Shown: positions 33,532-42,527, counted from the first letter of the stretch. The stretch is 64,000 nt of DNA from an uncultured Eubacteriales bacterium (GCA_934438175.1 CAKSBH010000001.1:1-64000), one strand, 5' to 3'. Notes: a model not told the origin generated them from the letters alone. A program made the numbers and translations.

Positions 33532-35964
33532 ATGAACGAAGCAGCGCAGATCCCGGTGATCCGGGAGGCATTGGAGCGTAAACTTGCGGGTTATTTCGGC
33601 AGCTCCTACGATACGGCGACGGAAAAACAGATGTACAAGGCAACCATTCTCTGTGTCCGGGATATTCTCACACAGAAACGCTCGGTTTTCAAAGAACAGG
33701 TAAAGAAACAGCGGGCAAAGCGGGTGTATTATCTGTGTATGGAATTTTTGGTCGGTCCGTCCCTGAAAAACAACCTGAAGAATCTCGGACTGGAGGAGGC
33801 GTTTTCCTCGGTTCTGCACGAAATGGGTTTTGACCTGGAGGCGCTGTACCGTTGTGAGCCGGATCCCGGACTCGGCAACGGCGGACTCGGACGGCTGGCG
33901 GCGTGTTATATGGATTCTCTGACAACGCTGGACTATCCGGCAACGGGTTTCTGCATTCTGTACGAATACGGTTTGTTCAAACAAAGAATTTTTGACGGGA
34001 ATCAGGTGGAACTGCCGGACGATTGGCTGAAGGACGGTGACGGGTGGCTGATTCCCCGCACCGATAAAACATTTTCCGTCCATTTCGGCGGACATCTGGA
34101 AGAAAAATGGGAAAACGGGCATCTGAACGTGTCGCTTGTGGGCGGGGAAGAAGTTCTTGCCGTGCCTTACGATATGATGATTTCCGGCAGGGATTGCGAA
34201 GCGGTGAGCAATCTGCGGCTGTGGAAAGCGCAGAGTGCCGAGAATATCAACATGAACCTGTTTTCGCAGGGGCAGTACATGAAAGCCCTGCAGGACGCCA
34301 CCAATGCGGAACTGATCTCCAAGGTGCTGTACCCGTCCGATGCACACGAGGAGGGAAAACTTCTGCGGCTGAGCCAGCAGTATTTTCTGGTGTCGGCGTC
34401 GCTGCAGAATGTGCTGGACGATCATCTGCGTGTGTACGGGTCGCTGGATTCGTTTGCAGACAAGGTTGCCCTGCATATCAACGACACGCATCCTGCGCTG
34501 ATTATTCCGGAACTGATGCGTATTCTGATGGATGTGTATTCATTTTCCTGGGAGGATGCCTGGAATGTGGTGACCCGTGTGGTGTCGTATACGAATCACA
34601 CTGTGATGCCGGAAGCGCTGGAATGCTGGAGCGTGGATCTGTTTCGGGTTAAACTGCCCAGAATCTGTCAGATTACGGAGGAGATTAACCGCCGTCTCTG
34701 TGCAGACCTGTGGAATCTTTATCCCGGCGATTGGGACCGGATCTCCCGTATGGCGGTTGTGGCGCACGACCAGGTGCGGATGGCAAATCTGAGCGTCGCC
34801 GCTTCGCATACGGTCAACGGCGTGTCAAAACTTCATTCGGATATTCTCTGCAAAACCGTGTTCCGGGACTATTACAAAATGAGTCCGCAGAAGTTTACCA
34901 ATGTCACCAACGGAATTGCCCATCGGCGCTGGCTTTGCGGTTCGAATCCCGGTCTGACCTCGTTGCTTACCGAATGCATCGGAGACGGTTTTTATAAAGA
35001 TCCCGCCTCGCTTTCGGAATTCCGGCGTTTTGAAAACGACGCGGGCGTGTTGGCACGTCTGGACGAAATCAAAAAACAGAACAAGGAACGGTTTGCCGCA
35101 TCGGTGTTTGAAAAGACCGGTGAGCGGCTGGATACTTCCACCATTTTTGACGTTCAGGTCAAACGCATTCATGAATACAAGCGTCAGACGCTGAACGCGC
35201 TGAAGATCATCTCGTATTACAATGAACTTCGGGATAATCCGAATGCCGAGATCGCGCCCTGTACGTTCCTGTTCGGCGGGAAGGCGGCATCCGGCTATTC
35301 GCTTGCCAAAAGCATCATCCGCCTGTTATGGTCCCTGGGCGAGGAAATCAAGGCGACTCCACGTATCCGTGACCGGATCCGGCTGGTCTATCTTGAGGAT
35401 TACAACGTCAGCATGGCAGAACTTCTGATGCCCGCCTCGGATATCAGCGAGCAGATCTCGCTTGCCGGCAAAGAAGCGAGCGGAACCGGCTGTATGAAGT
35501 TTATGATCAACGGGGCTCTGACGCTGGGCACACTGGACGGTGCCAATGTGGAAATGCAGGATGCCGTGGGCAAAGAAAATATCTATATTTTCGGACTTCG
35601 TGCGGACGAGGTGGAGGAACTGTGGCGCAACGGTTATGACGCGAGTTCCTATTATCGCAAGAATCCCCGCCTGGAGCAGGTCATGGAGTCGCTGCGGCGC
35701 GGATTTGTCGGGAACAAGTTTCCGGAACTGGTCAATTACTTCCTGTTCAGTCACGGTGTGGCGGATCCGTATCTGTGCTTCGCGGATTTCGAGCCGTATA
35801 TGAATGCTTCGGCACGGATCCGTGCCGACTTCGGCAACCGGGATCTGTGGCGGCACAAGGAACTGCTCAACATTGCGGCGGCAGGGTATTTTGCGTCGGA
35901 TCGCAGTATCCGGGAATATGCGGAAAGAATCTGGCATCTGAAGCCGGTGCAGAAAGACGTATGA
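33532..35964 (+). CDS. glgP: Glycogen phosphorylase
   Basis: This 810-residue GT35 enzyme degrades glycogen to glucose 1-phosphate. The pyridoxal-phosphate lysine lies in EASGTGCMKFMINGALTLG, followed by TLDGANVEM. 'PDPGLGNGGLGRLAACYMDS' is the N-terminal family motif and 'FDVQVKRIHEYKRQ' lies in the second domain. The ATG at 33532 has AAAGGAAGAAAG; upstream in-frame sequence is glgA in another frame. Synthesis and breakdown genes share one operon, as in several Clostridia. Its stop overlaps the next start. Confidence 0.95.
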   Translation: MNEAAQIPVIREALERKLAGYFGSSYDTATEKQMYKATILCVRDILTQKRSVFKEQVKKQRAKRVYYLCMEFLVGPSLKNNLKNLGLEEAFSSVLHEMGFDLEALYRCEPDPGLGNGGLGRLAACYMDSLTTLDYPATGFCILYEYGLFKQRIFDGNQVELPDDWLKDGDGWLIPRTDKTFSVHFGGHLEEKWENGHLNVSLVGGEEVLAVPYDMMISGRDCEAVSNLRLWKAQSAENINMNLFSQGQYMKALQDATNAELISKVLYPSDAHEEGKLLRLSQQYFLVSASLQNVLDDHLRVYGSLDSFADKVALHINDTHPALIIPELMRILMDVYSFSWEDAWNVVTRVVSYTNHTVMPEALECWSVDLFRVKLPRICQITEEINRRLCADLWNLYPGDWDRISRMAVVAHDQVRMANLSVAASHTVNGVSKLHSDILCKTVFRDYYKMSPQKFTNVTNGIAHRRWLCGSNPGLTSLLTECIGDGFYKDPASLSEFRRFENDAGVLARLDEIKKQNKERFAASVFEKTGERLDTSTIFDVQVKRIHEYKRQTLNALKIISYYNELRDNPNAEIAPCTFLFGGKAASGYSLAKSIIRLLWSLGEEIKATPRIRDRIRLVYLEDYNVSMAELLMPASDISEQISLAGKEASGTGCMKFMINGALTLGTLDGANVEMQDAVGKENIYIFGLRADEVEELWRNGYDASSYYRKNPRLEQVMESLRRGFVGNKFPELVNYFLFSHGVADPYLCFADFEPYMNASARIRADFGNRDLWRHKELLNIAAAGYFASDRSIREYAERIWHLKPVQKDV

Positions 35965-37859
35965 AATCTTTTGAAGAAGGCAAGATCCATACCTTTCGCA
36001 ACACAAAGACGGACGGACGGCTTTTCGGGGCCTTTCCCGCCTGCGGTGTTCTGACGCTGATTCTGCGTGCTCCCCGCGAAGCGGGTGTGACGGATGTTAC
36101 GCTGCGCCTGCATGCCGATGCGTGGAATCGTTCCGATGCTCCCTCGTTTTCTCTGCCGTTGATATGGACGGGCTATGCCGATGATTTCGACGAATATCGT
36201 TGTGAAATCGCTCTTGAGGATCTGAAAACGAACGCAGAAGCGTGGCTGTTCTTCTATCGTTACGAAATCTGCGGTGCGGATGGGACGTTTTTTTTCGGCG
36301 GCGAGGAGCCGACGGTTCTGGCACAGACGGGGGAGGAACGGCAGCTTCTTTTGTACGATTCTTCTTTCCATACGCCGGATTTTTTGAAGCAGGGCGTTCT
36401 GTATCAGATTTTTCCGGACCGGTTCTTTCCGTCCGGAAAAACCGCTCTGAAGCCCGGCGGAGTGCGGAACCCGGATTGGGAAAACGGTGTGCCGCAGTAT
36501 CCGGAAAAGCCGGGGGATCCTCTGGCGAACAACGAATTTTTCGGCGGGGATCTTTACGGAATCGTGGAAAAGCTGGATGATCTGCGGAATCTCGGTGTGA
36601 CGTGCCTGTATCTGAATCCTGTGTTTGAATCTCCGTCCAACCATAAGTACGATACGGCGGATTACGAGCATGTTGACGCGGGGTTCGGTGGGGATGAGGC
36701 GCTGAAGCTTCTGTTCTCCGAAGCGAAAAAACGGGGAATGTCCGTGATTCTTGACGGCGTGTTCAACCATACGGGGGCGGACAGCCGCTATTTCAATAAG
36801 TACGGAACGTACGGGGACGGCGGTGCCTTCCGCACAAAGGATTCCCCGTATTATCCGTGGTATCTTTTTACGGATTATCCGGAGGAGTATGCGTGCTGGT
36901 GGGGTGTGAAGATTCTGCCCCGCGTGCAATGCGATAACCCGTCCTACCGGGCATACATGCTGGGTGAAAACGGCGTAGTCCGCCGTTGGATGCGTGCCGG
37001 CGCGGCTGGCTTCCGCCTGGATGTCGCCGATGAATTGTCCGATGCGTTTCTGACCGGACTGCGGCAGGCGGTGCGGGCGGAAAATCCGGACGGTCTTGTT
37101 CTTGGCGAGGTCTGGGAGGATGCGTCCGATAAGATTTCTTACGGGGTTCGGAAGGCATATCTGGCCGGCGGTGAACTGGACAGTGTGATGAATTACCCTC
37201 TGCGGAAGGCAATCATCGGATTTCTTCTGCACGGTGACGCGGAAACGCTGAAACGCACGACGGAGGGCATTTACCGGCATTATCCCAAACCGGTAAGCGA
37301 TGTGCTGATGAATCTTCTGGGCACGCACGATACCGAACGGATTCTTACGGTTCTCGGCGGAGAGCCGGCAGGAGAACAGACCAATGCGGAACTTTCCGTT
37401 CTTCGCATGACACCGGAAGAACGGGAGTCCGGCATCCGGAAGGTGAAGCTTGCCTATGTCCTTGTCGGAATGATGTATGGGGTTCCCTGCATCTATTACG
37501 GAGACGAAGCCGGTATGGAGGGATACCGGGATCCGTTCTGCCGTCGTCCGTATCCGTGGGGAAGGGAGCGGAAAGACCTGCGTGATTTTTTTGCCGAGAT
37601 CGGTGCTCTGCGGGCAAGGGAAGCCGTGCTGCGGGACGGACTTTTCCGGGTGAGGGCATGCTCCCCGGATTCCTTTGTGTTTTCGCGCGAAAACGGCGAC
37701 GTGCGGCTGACGGTGGCGGTTACCCGTGAAAAGCCGCTTCAGCTGTCTTTTTCCGCCCCTGCGGTCTGCCTGCTCGGAGCGGGGCGGGGAACGGAAGCGG
37801 ACGGGTTTTCGGTAGAACCGTGGTCGGCGTGCGTGGTGCGGCAGAAAGCAGAAAATTGA
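35961..37859 (+). CDS. GH13 alpha-glucan hydrolase (neopullulanase/cyclomaltodextrinase-like)
   Basis: This 632-residue enzyme has an N-terminal beta-sandwich (about 1-125, CBM34-like), then 'VLYQIFPDRFFPSG', a family entrance motif, and a GH13 barrel with GVFNHTG, the nucleophile in GFRLDVADEL, the acid/base in VLGEVWEDAS and the third Asp in GTHDTERI. No signal peptide is seen, so it acts inside the cell on glycogen branches or imported maltodextrins. The start overlaps glgP by four bases (ATGA). Debranching activity is an alternative, since no glgX or pulA is in the operon. Confidence 0.88.
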   Translation: MKSFEEGKIHTFRNTKTDGRLFGAFPACGVLTLILRAPREAGVTDVTLRLHADAWNRSDAPSFSLPLIWTGYADDFDEYRCEIALEDLKTNAEAWLFFYRYEICGADGTFFFGGEEPTVLAQTGEERQLLLYDSSFHTPDFLKQGVLYQIFPDRFFPSGKTALKPGGVRNPDWENGVPQYPEKPGDPLANNEFFGGDLYGIVEKLDDLRNLGVTCLYLNPVFESPSNHKYDTADYEHVDAGFGGDEALKLLFSEAKKRGMSVILDGVFNHTGADSRYFNKYGTYGDGGAFRTKDSPYYPWYLFTDYPEEYACWWGVKILPRVQCDNPSYRAYMLGENGVVRRWMRAGAAGFRLDVADELSDAFLTGLRQAVRAENPDGLVLGEVWEDASDKISYGVRKAYLAGGELDSVMNYPLRKAIIGFLLHGDAETLKRTTEGIYRHYPKPVSDVLMNLLGTHDTERILTVLGGEPAGEQTNAELSVLRMTPEERESGIRKVKLAYVLVGMMYGVPCIYYGDEAGMEGYRDPFCRRPYPWGRERKDLRDFFAEIGALRAREAVLRDGLFRVRACSPDSFVFSRENGDVRLTVAVTREKPLQLSFSAPAVCLLGAGRGTEADGFSVEPWSACVVRQKAEN

Positions 37860-37868
37860 AAAAATCCC

Positions 37869-37897
37869 TTGACAACATGCTTCGGATGTGATATAAT
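37869..37897 (+). promoter_or_regulatory. Promoter of rplU-rpmA
   Basis: Consensus TTGACA and TATAAT are spaced by 17 bases, just after the GH13 gene stop. Confidence 0.92.
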
Positions 37898-37904
37898 AGC
37901 AAAG

Positions 37905-37978
37905 CCGCATAGAAGAGGTCTGTGAAAAAAGACAGCGTCTTACCTCCATAGCGAGACTTGTATAAAAGAAGGTATACC
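37905..37978 (+). promoter_or_regulatory. Candidate ribosomal protein L21 leader
   Basis: The 5' leader of rplU folds into a hairpin (GAGGT 37915-37919 with ACCTC 37942-37946, inner CTGT with ACAG). Bacillota rplU operons commonly carry an autoregulatory L21 leader RNA here. I see a matching layout but cannot confirm the consensus. Confidence 0.5.
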
Positions 37979-38290
37979 ATGTACGCAGTAATCGAAACCG
38001 GCGGAAAACAGTACAAGGTCGCCGAAGGTGACAAGATCTACATTGAGAAGCTTGACGCCGAAGCCGGCTCGACCGTAACATTCGATAAGGTTCTGCTGCT
38101 CGTCAACGACGGCGATGTCAAAACGGGTTCTCCGTATTTGGAGGGCGCTTCCGTGGAAGCAACGCTGGACAAGAACGGCAAGGGCAAAAAGATCCGCGTT
38201 TTCAAGTACAAAGCAAAGAAAAACTATCGCAAACGCATCGGTCACAGACAGCCGTATTCGCTGGTGACCGTTACGGCAATCAAATTCTGA
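37979..38290 (+). CDS. rplU: 50S ribosomal protein L21
   Basis: This 103-residue ribosomal protein has the usual length. It starts MYAVIETGGKQYKV and ends in the 'GHRQPYSLVTVTAIKF' family signature. The ATG at 37979 has GAAGGT upstream; an in-frame ATG 21 bases earlier lacks a site. It is followed by rpmA after 18 bases with no gene between. Confidence 0.97.
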   Translation: MYAVIETGGKQYKVAEGDKIYIEKLDAEAGSTVTFDKVLLLVNDGDVKTGSPYLEGASVEATLDKNGKGKKIRVFKYKAKKNYRKRIGHRQPYSLVTVTAIKF

Positions 38291-38308
38291 TTGGGAGGTG
38301 TTATTGAA

Positions 38309-38572
38309 ATGGCTCATAAGAAAGGTGTCGGCTCCACAAAAAACGGTCGTGATTCCGAATCCAAACGTCTTGGTGTCAAAAGGGCAGACGGTCAGCACGT
38401 CATTGCCGGTAACATCCTGGTCAGACAGCGCGGCTCCAAAATTCAGCCGGGTCTGAATGTCGGCAAAGGTTCCGACGACACGCTGTTCGCTCTTGTTGAC
38501 GGTACGGTTCGTTTTGAACGTGTCGGTAAAGACAAAAAGAGAGTCTGCATTTACGAAGCGGACGAACAGTAA
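38309..38572 (+). CDS. rpmA: 50S ribosomal protein L27, no N-terminal extension
   Basis: This 87-residue ribosomal protein starts directly MAHKKGVGSTKNGRDS, the form made without processing. Many Bacillota encode an extra nine-residue N-terminus removed by the protease Prp, whose gene lies between rplU and rpmA. Neither is present here. GGGAGGTG is 12 bases before the ATG; an in-frame ATG at 38291 would add MGGVIE, which is not the known extension. Confidence 0.97.
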   Translation: MAHKKGVGSTKNGRDSESKRLGVKRADGQHVIAGNILVRQRGSKIQPGLNVGKGSDDTLFALVDGTVRFERVGKDKKRVCIYEADEQ

Positions 38573-38587
38573 ACGGACGCAAACAGG

Positions 38588-38620
38588 AGAGGATATGCCG
38601 AGCGCATATCCTCTTTTTTT
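38588..38620 (+). terminator. Terminator after rpmA
   Basis: A 10-bp stem (38589-38598 with 38604-38613) with a 5-base loop is followed by seven T residues. obg starts 18 bases later, so its expression probably depends on readthrough. Confidence 0.9.
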
Positions 38621-38637
38621 CAAAAAGGAAGAAATTT

Positions 38638-39915
38638 ATGTTTATTGATACCACAAAAATTTATGTCAAAGCCGGCAATGGCGGAGATGGTGCCGTGGCG
38701 TTCCATCGGGAAAAATATGTTGCGGCAGGCGGACCGGACGGCGGGGACGGCGGCAAGGGCGGCGACGTGATCGTTCAGGTGGATCCCAACCTCAATACAC
38801 TGTCGGATCTGCGGTTCCGTCACAAATTTGTGGCGGAGAACGGCGAAAACGGAAAAGGCGACAAAATGTACGGAAAAAGCGGGAAGGACCTGATTCTCCG
38901 TGTTCCGCTCGGTACGCTGATCCGGGATGCCGAGTCCGGCAGGATTCTGAAGGACATGAGCGACAGCGAGCCGTTTGTTCTTGCACGCGGCGGCAAAGGC
39001 GGTTGGGGGAACCGGCATTTCGCCACGCCTACACGTCAATGCCCGCGCTTTGCGCGACCGGGTGTGGAAGGAGAGGAACTGGAGGTTCGCCTGGAGCTGA
39101 AACTGATTGCCGATGTGGGGCTGATCGGGTTTCCGAATGTGGGAAAATCCACACTGCTTTCCGTGGCAAGTGCCGCCCGTCCGAAAATTGCCAATTATCA
39201 TTTTACCACGCTGGAGCCGTCTCTCGGCGTCGTGCGCGTGGGAGCGGAGCAGAGTTTTGTCATGGCAGACATTCCCGGCATCATTGAAGGTGCCAGTGAG
39301 GGACAGGGGCTCGGTCATGATTTCCTTCGCCATATCGAGCGGTGCCGTCTTTTGGTGCATGTTGTGGATATTGCCGGGACGGAAGGGCGGGATCCGATTT
39401 CGGATTACGAGATCATCAACCGTGAACTTTGCGCTTTTTCCGACCGTCTGGCGTCTTGTCCGCAGGTTGTCGTGGGAAATAAGGCGGATGCGATTACCGA
39501 TGCGGCAATCCCGGAGACGTTCCGTGCCTATATCCGCCGTCAGAATGTTCCCTATTTTGAGATTTCCGCTGCAACACAGACCGGCGTGAGCGAACTGATG
39601 AACAAACTGTACGGTATGGTGCGTGAATTGCCGCCTGTTGCGGTGTTTGAAGCAGAACCTGCCGTTCTTTCGGAGGAAGAGTTGCGGGAAAACGACCAGG
39701 AACTGCACATCGAACGTGTGGACAATACCTTCTATGTCAAGGCGGAGTGGCTGCGGCGGATTATGCGCGGCATCAACTTCGGCGACACGGAATCCATGCA
39801 GTATTTTCAGCGTGTCCTGCGTATTACCGGCGTTATAGACCGTCTGGTTTCCGCAGGGGTACAGGAAGGCGATACCGTCAGCATCTACAATTTTGAGTTC
39901 GATTTTGTTTATTGA
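38638..39915 (+). CDS. obg: GTPase Obg/CgtA
   Basis: This 425-residue ribosome-associated GTPase has an N-terminal glycine-rich Obg domain (1-158), a G domain with G1 GFPNVGKST, G3 DIPGI and G4 VVGNKAD, and a C-terminal OCT domain (about 345-425). It helps 50S subunit assembly and stress responses. The order rplU-rpmA-obg is widely conserved. AAAAAGGAAG precedes the ATG. Confidence 0.96.
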   Translation: MFIDTTKIYVKAGNGGDGAVAFHREKYVAAGGPDGGDGGKGGDVIVQVDPNLNTLSDLRFRHKFVAENGENGKGDKMYGKSGKDLILRVPLGTLIRDAESGRILKDMSDSEPFVLARGGKGGWGNRHFATPTRQCPRFARPGVEGEELEVRLELKLIADVGLIGFPNVGKSTLLSVASAARPKIANYHFTTLEPSLGVVRVGAEQSFVMADIPGIIEGASEGQGLGHDFLRHIERCRLLVHVVDIAGTEGRDPISDYEIINRELCAFSDRLASCPQVVVGNKADAITDAAIPETFRAYIRRQNVPYFEISAATQTGVSELMNKLYGMVRELPPVAVFEAEPAVLSEEELRENDQELHIERVDNTFYVKAEWLRRIMRGINFGDTESMQYFQRVLRITGVIDRLVSAGVQEGDTVSIYNFEFDFVY

Positions 39916-40030
39916 AAAAACGCCGGAACATCAGAAAAAGATGGGTAAGATAACAACGGCGGAAAGAACGTTTTTTTCTGTTGAAACGGAAATACCTGCC
40001 TTCGCAGACAAGGCCGATCCGAACGATCAA

Positions 40031-40069
40031 GAAAAAGCGGCAAGCCCCTTTTCGGGCTTGCCGCTTTTT
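40031..40069. terminator. Bidirectional terminator between obg and cotF-like gene
   Basis: A 12-bp stem (40036-40047 with 40054-40065) has A residues before and T residues after, and lies between convergent genes. Confidence 0.92.
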
Positions 40070-40071
40070 CT

Positions 40072-40521
40072 TCAGCCATACATCTGGTTTGCCGTCATAT
40101 AGTCATACAGCATTTTTCCGTGATTCTGTTCCTGGGATTGGATGCTGTTGAGCAGCTTCCGTGCATTTTCGTCCGTGAATTCAAAGATGCAGGTGTCATA
40201 CAGAGCGGACGCGTGCTTTTCGGTTGCCAGAACGTCGCTGCACAGATAGGCGTCGTTTTGTTTTTCCGGCGTTTCGGCGGTATGGGTCGCCGTGAAGGTC
40301 GGCAAAACGGAAGAGCCGGCGGGCGGCGTGGGAACCGTTCCCGCAGACAGCTGGTTCAGGAGATCCAGGTGCTGCTGCTCGGCGGTTCCGATCTGGGAAA
40401 ACAGGTTTTTGAGCTGAGGATCCGAGGCGCAGGAGGAGTGTCGGGTGTATTTATCGGCACACATTTTTTCCTGGTCCTTCAAATCCTTGAGAAGAGCGGT
40501 TTCTTTTTGTGTCAGTTGCAA
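40072..40521 (-). CDS. CotF-family spore coat protein
   Basis: This 149-residue helical protein matches the Coat F (ferritin-like) family: an N-terminal helix 'LTQKETALLKDLKDQEKMCADKY', then 'LFSQIGTAEQQHLDLLNQL', a Pro/Thr/Ala linker and a second helical half ending 'QEQNHGKMLYDYMTANQMYG'. I chose the TTG at 40521 because GAGGTG lies eight bases before it. The open frame extends to 40611 but that part crosses the divergent nfo promoter. The protein hints that the organism sporulates. Confidence 0.82.
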   Translation of the reverse strand: MQLTQKETALLKDLKDQEKMCADKYTRHSSCASDPQLKNLFSQIGTAEQQHLDLLNQLSAGTVPTPPAGSSVLPTFTATHTAETPEKQNDAYLCSDVLATEKHASALYDTCIFEFTDENARKLLNSIQSQEQNHGKMLYDYMTANQMYG

Positions 40522-40575
40522 TGCAATCACCTCATGGAAAGTATTTCCGCTTTTTGAAATTCTATTCGGAATTTC

Positions 40576-40604
40576 TTGACGGAGAGCCGGGGATATGCTA
40601 CAAT
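40576..40604 (+). promoter_or_regulatory. Promoter of nfo
   Basis: TTGACG and TACAAT are spaced by 17 bases, 21 bases before the nfo start codon. Confidence 0.85.
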
Positions 40605-40625
40605 AAAACAAAAAAGGATGATTTT

Positions 40626-41462
40626 ATGTTCCGGATCGGTTGTCATTTGTCCGCTTCGGGCGGCTATGCCAGGATGGCGCGGGATGCACAGCACCTCGGT
40701 GCTCATACTTTTCAGTTTTTTACGAGAAATCCGCGCGGTGGGCGCGCAAAGGATCTGGATCCGGAGGATCTTCTTCTTTTTGAGACGCTTGCGCGCGAAG
40801 CGGAGATTCCGGTGATTCTTGCCCATGCTCCGTATACGATGAATCTTTGCTCCGCCGATGCGGGGATCCGCCGTTTTGCGCGGGAAACACTGGCGGACGA
40901 TCTGCGCCGTATGGAATTTACCCCGTATAATCTGTACAATCTTCATCCCGGTTCTCACGTGGGGCAGGGAACGGAGAATGGCATTGCGCAGATCGCAGAG
41001 GCACTCAACGGGGTTCTGACCGAAGGGCAGACCACCACCGTTCTTCTGGAGACGATGGCGGGCAAGGGCAGTGAAATCGGCGGCAGATTTGAAGAACTGC
41101 GCCGTATTCTGGACAATGTGACGCTTTGCGACCGTATGGGAGTTTGCCTGGACACCTGTCACGTTTACGATGCGGGGTACAACATCCGGGACGACCTGGA
41201 CGGTGTGCTGGAGGAGTTTGACCGGATCATCGGGTTGGAACGGCTTCGTGCCATTCATCTGAACGACAGCAAGAATCCGTTTGCCAGCCATAAGGATCGT
41301 CACGAGCAGATCGGAAAGGGCTCGCTCGGTCTGGATTTCTTTGCCCGTATCATCAACCATCCTCAACTGAGGGATCTTCCGTTTTTGCTGGAAACGCCCT
41401 GTGACCTGGAGGGGTACGGCAGGGAGATTGCTTTGCTGAAAACGTTGCGGAACGACGGATAG
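40626..41462 (+). CDS. nfo: Endonuclease IV (deoxyribonuclease IV)
   Basis: This 278-residue repair enzyme cuts DNA at abasic sites. The TIM-barrel zinc ligands are visible in GCHLSASGGY, LHPGSHVGQG, LLETMAGKGSEIG, CLDTCHVYDAGYN, IHLNDSKNPFASHKDRHEQI and LLETP. The length is normal. The ATG at 40626 follows ACAAAAAAGGATGATTTT, with AAGGATGA as ribosome site. It is divergent from the CotF-like gene. Confidence 0.95.
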   Translation: MFRIGCHLSASGGYARMARDAQHLGAHTFQFFTRNPRGGRAKDLDPEDLLLFETLAREAEIPVILAHAPYTMNLCSADAGIRRFARETLADDLRRMEFTPYNLYNLHPGSHVGQGTENGIAQIAEALNGVLTEGQTTTVLLETMAGKGSEIGGRFEELRRILDNVTLCDRMGVCLDTCHVYDAGYNIRDDLDGVLEEFDRIIGLERLRAIHLNDSKNPFASHKDRHEQIGKGSLGLDFFARIINHPQLRDLPFLLETPCDLEGYGREIALLKTLRNDG

Positions 41463-41493
41463 CATGAAAAAATATCCGGTTATTTTTCAAAAG

Positions 41494-41525
41494 AAAACTC
41501 GCGGAGCTTTTGTCCGCGAGTTTTC
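41494..41525. terminator. Bidirectional terminator between nfo and tspO
   Basis: A 12-bp stem (41494-41505 with 41512-41523) with flanking A and T runs lies between the convergent genes. Confidence 0.9.
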
Positions 41526-41529
41526 TGCT

Positions 41530-41997
41530 TCAGTTCAGCGACGCGATGGAAAAATTCAGCACTCCCGCAAACGTTACCCACAGAAGGTAGGGAATCTGCA
41601 GATAGGCGGCGGTGGGATAGGTGACGCAGAAGGACAGAATCATGGAGAAAATCAGAAGCCACAGCACCGCAAGCCATACGAAGGCAACCCAGAACGCCTC
41701 CAGCGAGAAAAACAGAAACGGCCACACCAGGTTGAAAAGCAGCTGGGCACCGAACAGCAGATAATCGCGGCGGCTTGCGCCGTTCCGGTAGATCAGGTAA
41801 AGCGAAACGCCCATCAGCACATACAGAATGCTCCATACAATGGGAAACAGAATGGCGGGCGGCGCGAATTCCGGCATCCGGACGGTCTCGTAGATATCGT
41901 TCTGTCCGTTTGTCAGCAACCCGACAAGAAATCCCGGAATCAGCGGAATCGCCAGACAAATGAGAAACGGAACCCAAAGAAATTTTTTCTTTTCCAT
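41530..41997 (-). CDS. TspO/MBR-family membrane protein
   Basis: This 155-residue protein has five hydrophobic helices, the normal TspO architecture. 'PEFAPPAILFPIVWSILYVLMG' carries the WxxPP-like and W..LY features of the family (given here in part), and 'LVWPFLFF' follows. TspO proteins bind porphyrins and tryptophan-derived ligands in other bacteria; the role in anaerobes is unclear. AAGGAGAG precedes the ATG. The gene stands alone between convergent nfo and the tRNA cluster. Confidence 0.88.
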   Translation of the reverse strand: MEKKKFLWVPFLICLAIPLIPGFLVGLLTNGQNDIYETVRMPEFAPPAILFPIVWSILYVLMGVSLYLIYRNGASRRDYLLFGAQLLFNLVWPFLFFSLEAFWVAFVWLAVLWLLIFSMILSFCVTYPTAAYLQIPYLLWVTFAGVLNFSIASLN

Positions 41998-42112
41998 AGG
42001 ATGACTCTCCTTATTGAGTATTGGTCGTAAGACAGTTTATGCCGGATTGCCGGCTTCTATTCAGAGCGGTTTGGCTTTGTTGCAAAAGTTCGGATTGTGG
42101 CTGAAAAAACAA

Positions 42113-42147
42113 AAACTCCAATCTGTAAAACAGATTGGAGTTTTTTT
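42113..42147. terminator. Terminator of the tRNA cluster
   Basis: ACTCCAATCTG pairs with CAGATTGGAGT across a 5-base loop; T runs follow on both strands. It ends the minus-strand tRNA transcript. Confidence 0.92.
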
Positions 42148-42148
42148 G

Positions 42149-42226
42149 TGGGGTGGATAATGGGATTCGAACCCATGATCTCGAGTGCCACAAACTCGCG
42201 CGTTAACCAACTACGCTATATCCACC
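42149..42226 (-). tRNA. tRNA-His (GTG)
   Basis: On the minus strand the acceptor GTGGATA pairs with TATCCAC, with the extra G-1 encoded opposite discriminator C and CCA encoded. The anticodon loop TTTGTGGC gives anticodon GTG. The T arm contains GGTTCGAATCC. G-1 is the identity element of tRNA-His. Confidence 0.95.
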
Positions 42227-42230
42227 ATAT

Positions 42231-42307
<77 letters not shown>

Positions 42308-42381
42308 TGGAGCGGGTGATGGGAATCGAACCCACGCGACCAGCTTGGAAGGCTGGGGTTCTACCATTGAACTACACCCGC
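42308..42381 (-). tRNA. tRNA-Gly (TCC)
   Basis: The acceptor GCGGGTG pairs with CACCCGC, discriminator T, CCA encoded. The anticodon stem-loop CAGCCTTCCAAGCTG gives anticodon TCC (reads GGA). Its CCA end abuts the first base of tRNA-Arg with no spacer. Confidence 0.95.
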
Positions 42382-42411
42382 ATAACCGAATCGCTTTTTA
42401 ACTGCCCGACT

Positions 42412-42440
42412 ATTATAATATATTTTAAGTTTCTTGTCAA
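42412..42440 (-). promoter_or_regulatory. Promoter of the tRNA cluster
   Basis: On the minus strand TTGACA (42435-42440) and TATAAT (42412-42417) are spaced by 17 bases, about 30 bases before tRNA-Gly. Confidence 0.92.
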
Positions 42441-42498
42441 GAGCAAAAAGAAAAATTCTCCGTTTTTTTCTTTTTTGCAAAACCTTTTACCTTTCCTC

Positions 42499-42527
42499 TT
42501 TACATTTTGTGTAAATTGTGCTATAAT
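42499..42527 (+). promoter_or_regulatory. Promoter of the first orphan binding protein
   Basis: TTTACA and TATAAT are spaced by 17 bases, about 58 bases before the start codon. Confidence 0.82.

Noticed and set aside
35751..38081. 776-residue open frame on the minus strand over the GH13 gene
   Set aside because: It spans the rplU promoter and leader and opposes a clear glycosidase.
38291..38308. Processed N-terminal extension of L27
   Set aside because: The six in-frame codons before MAHKKG do not resemble the known Prp-cleaved extension, and the ribosome site fits the ATG at 38309.
40522..40611. Longer N-terminus of the CotF-like protein
   Set aside because: It would overlap the divergent nfo promoter, has no ribosome site and no homology.
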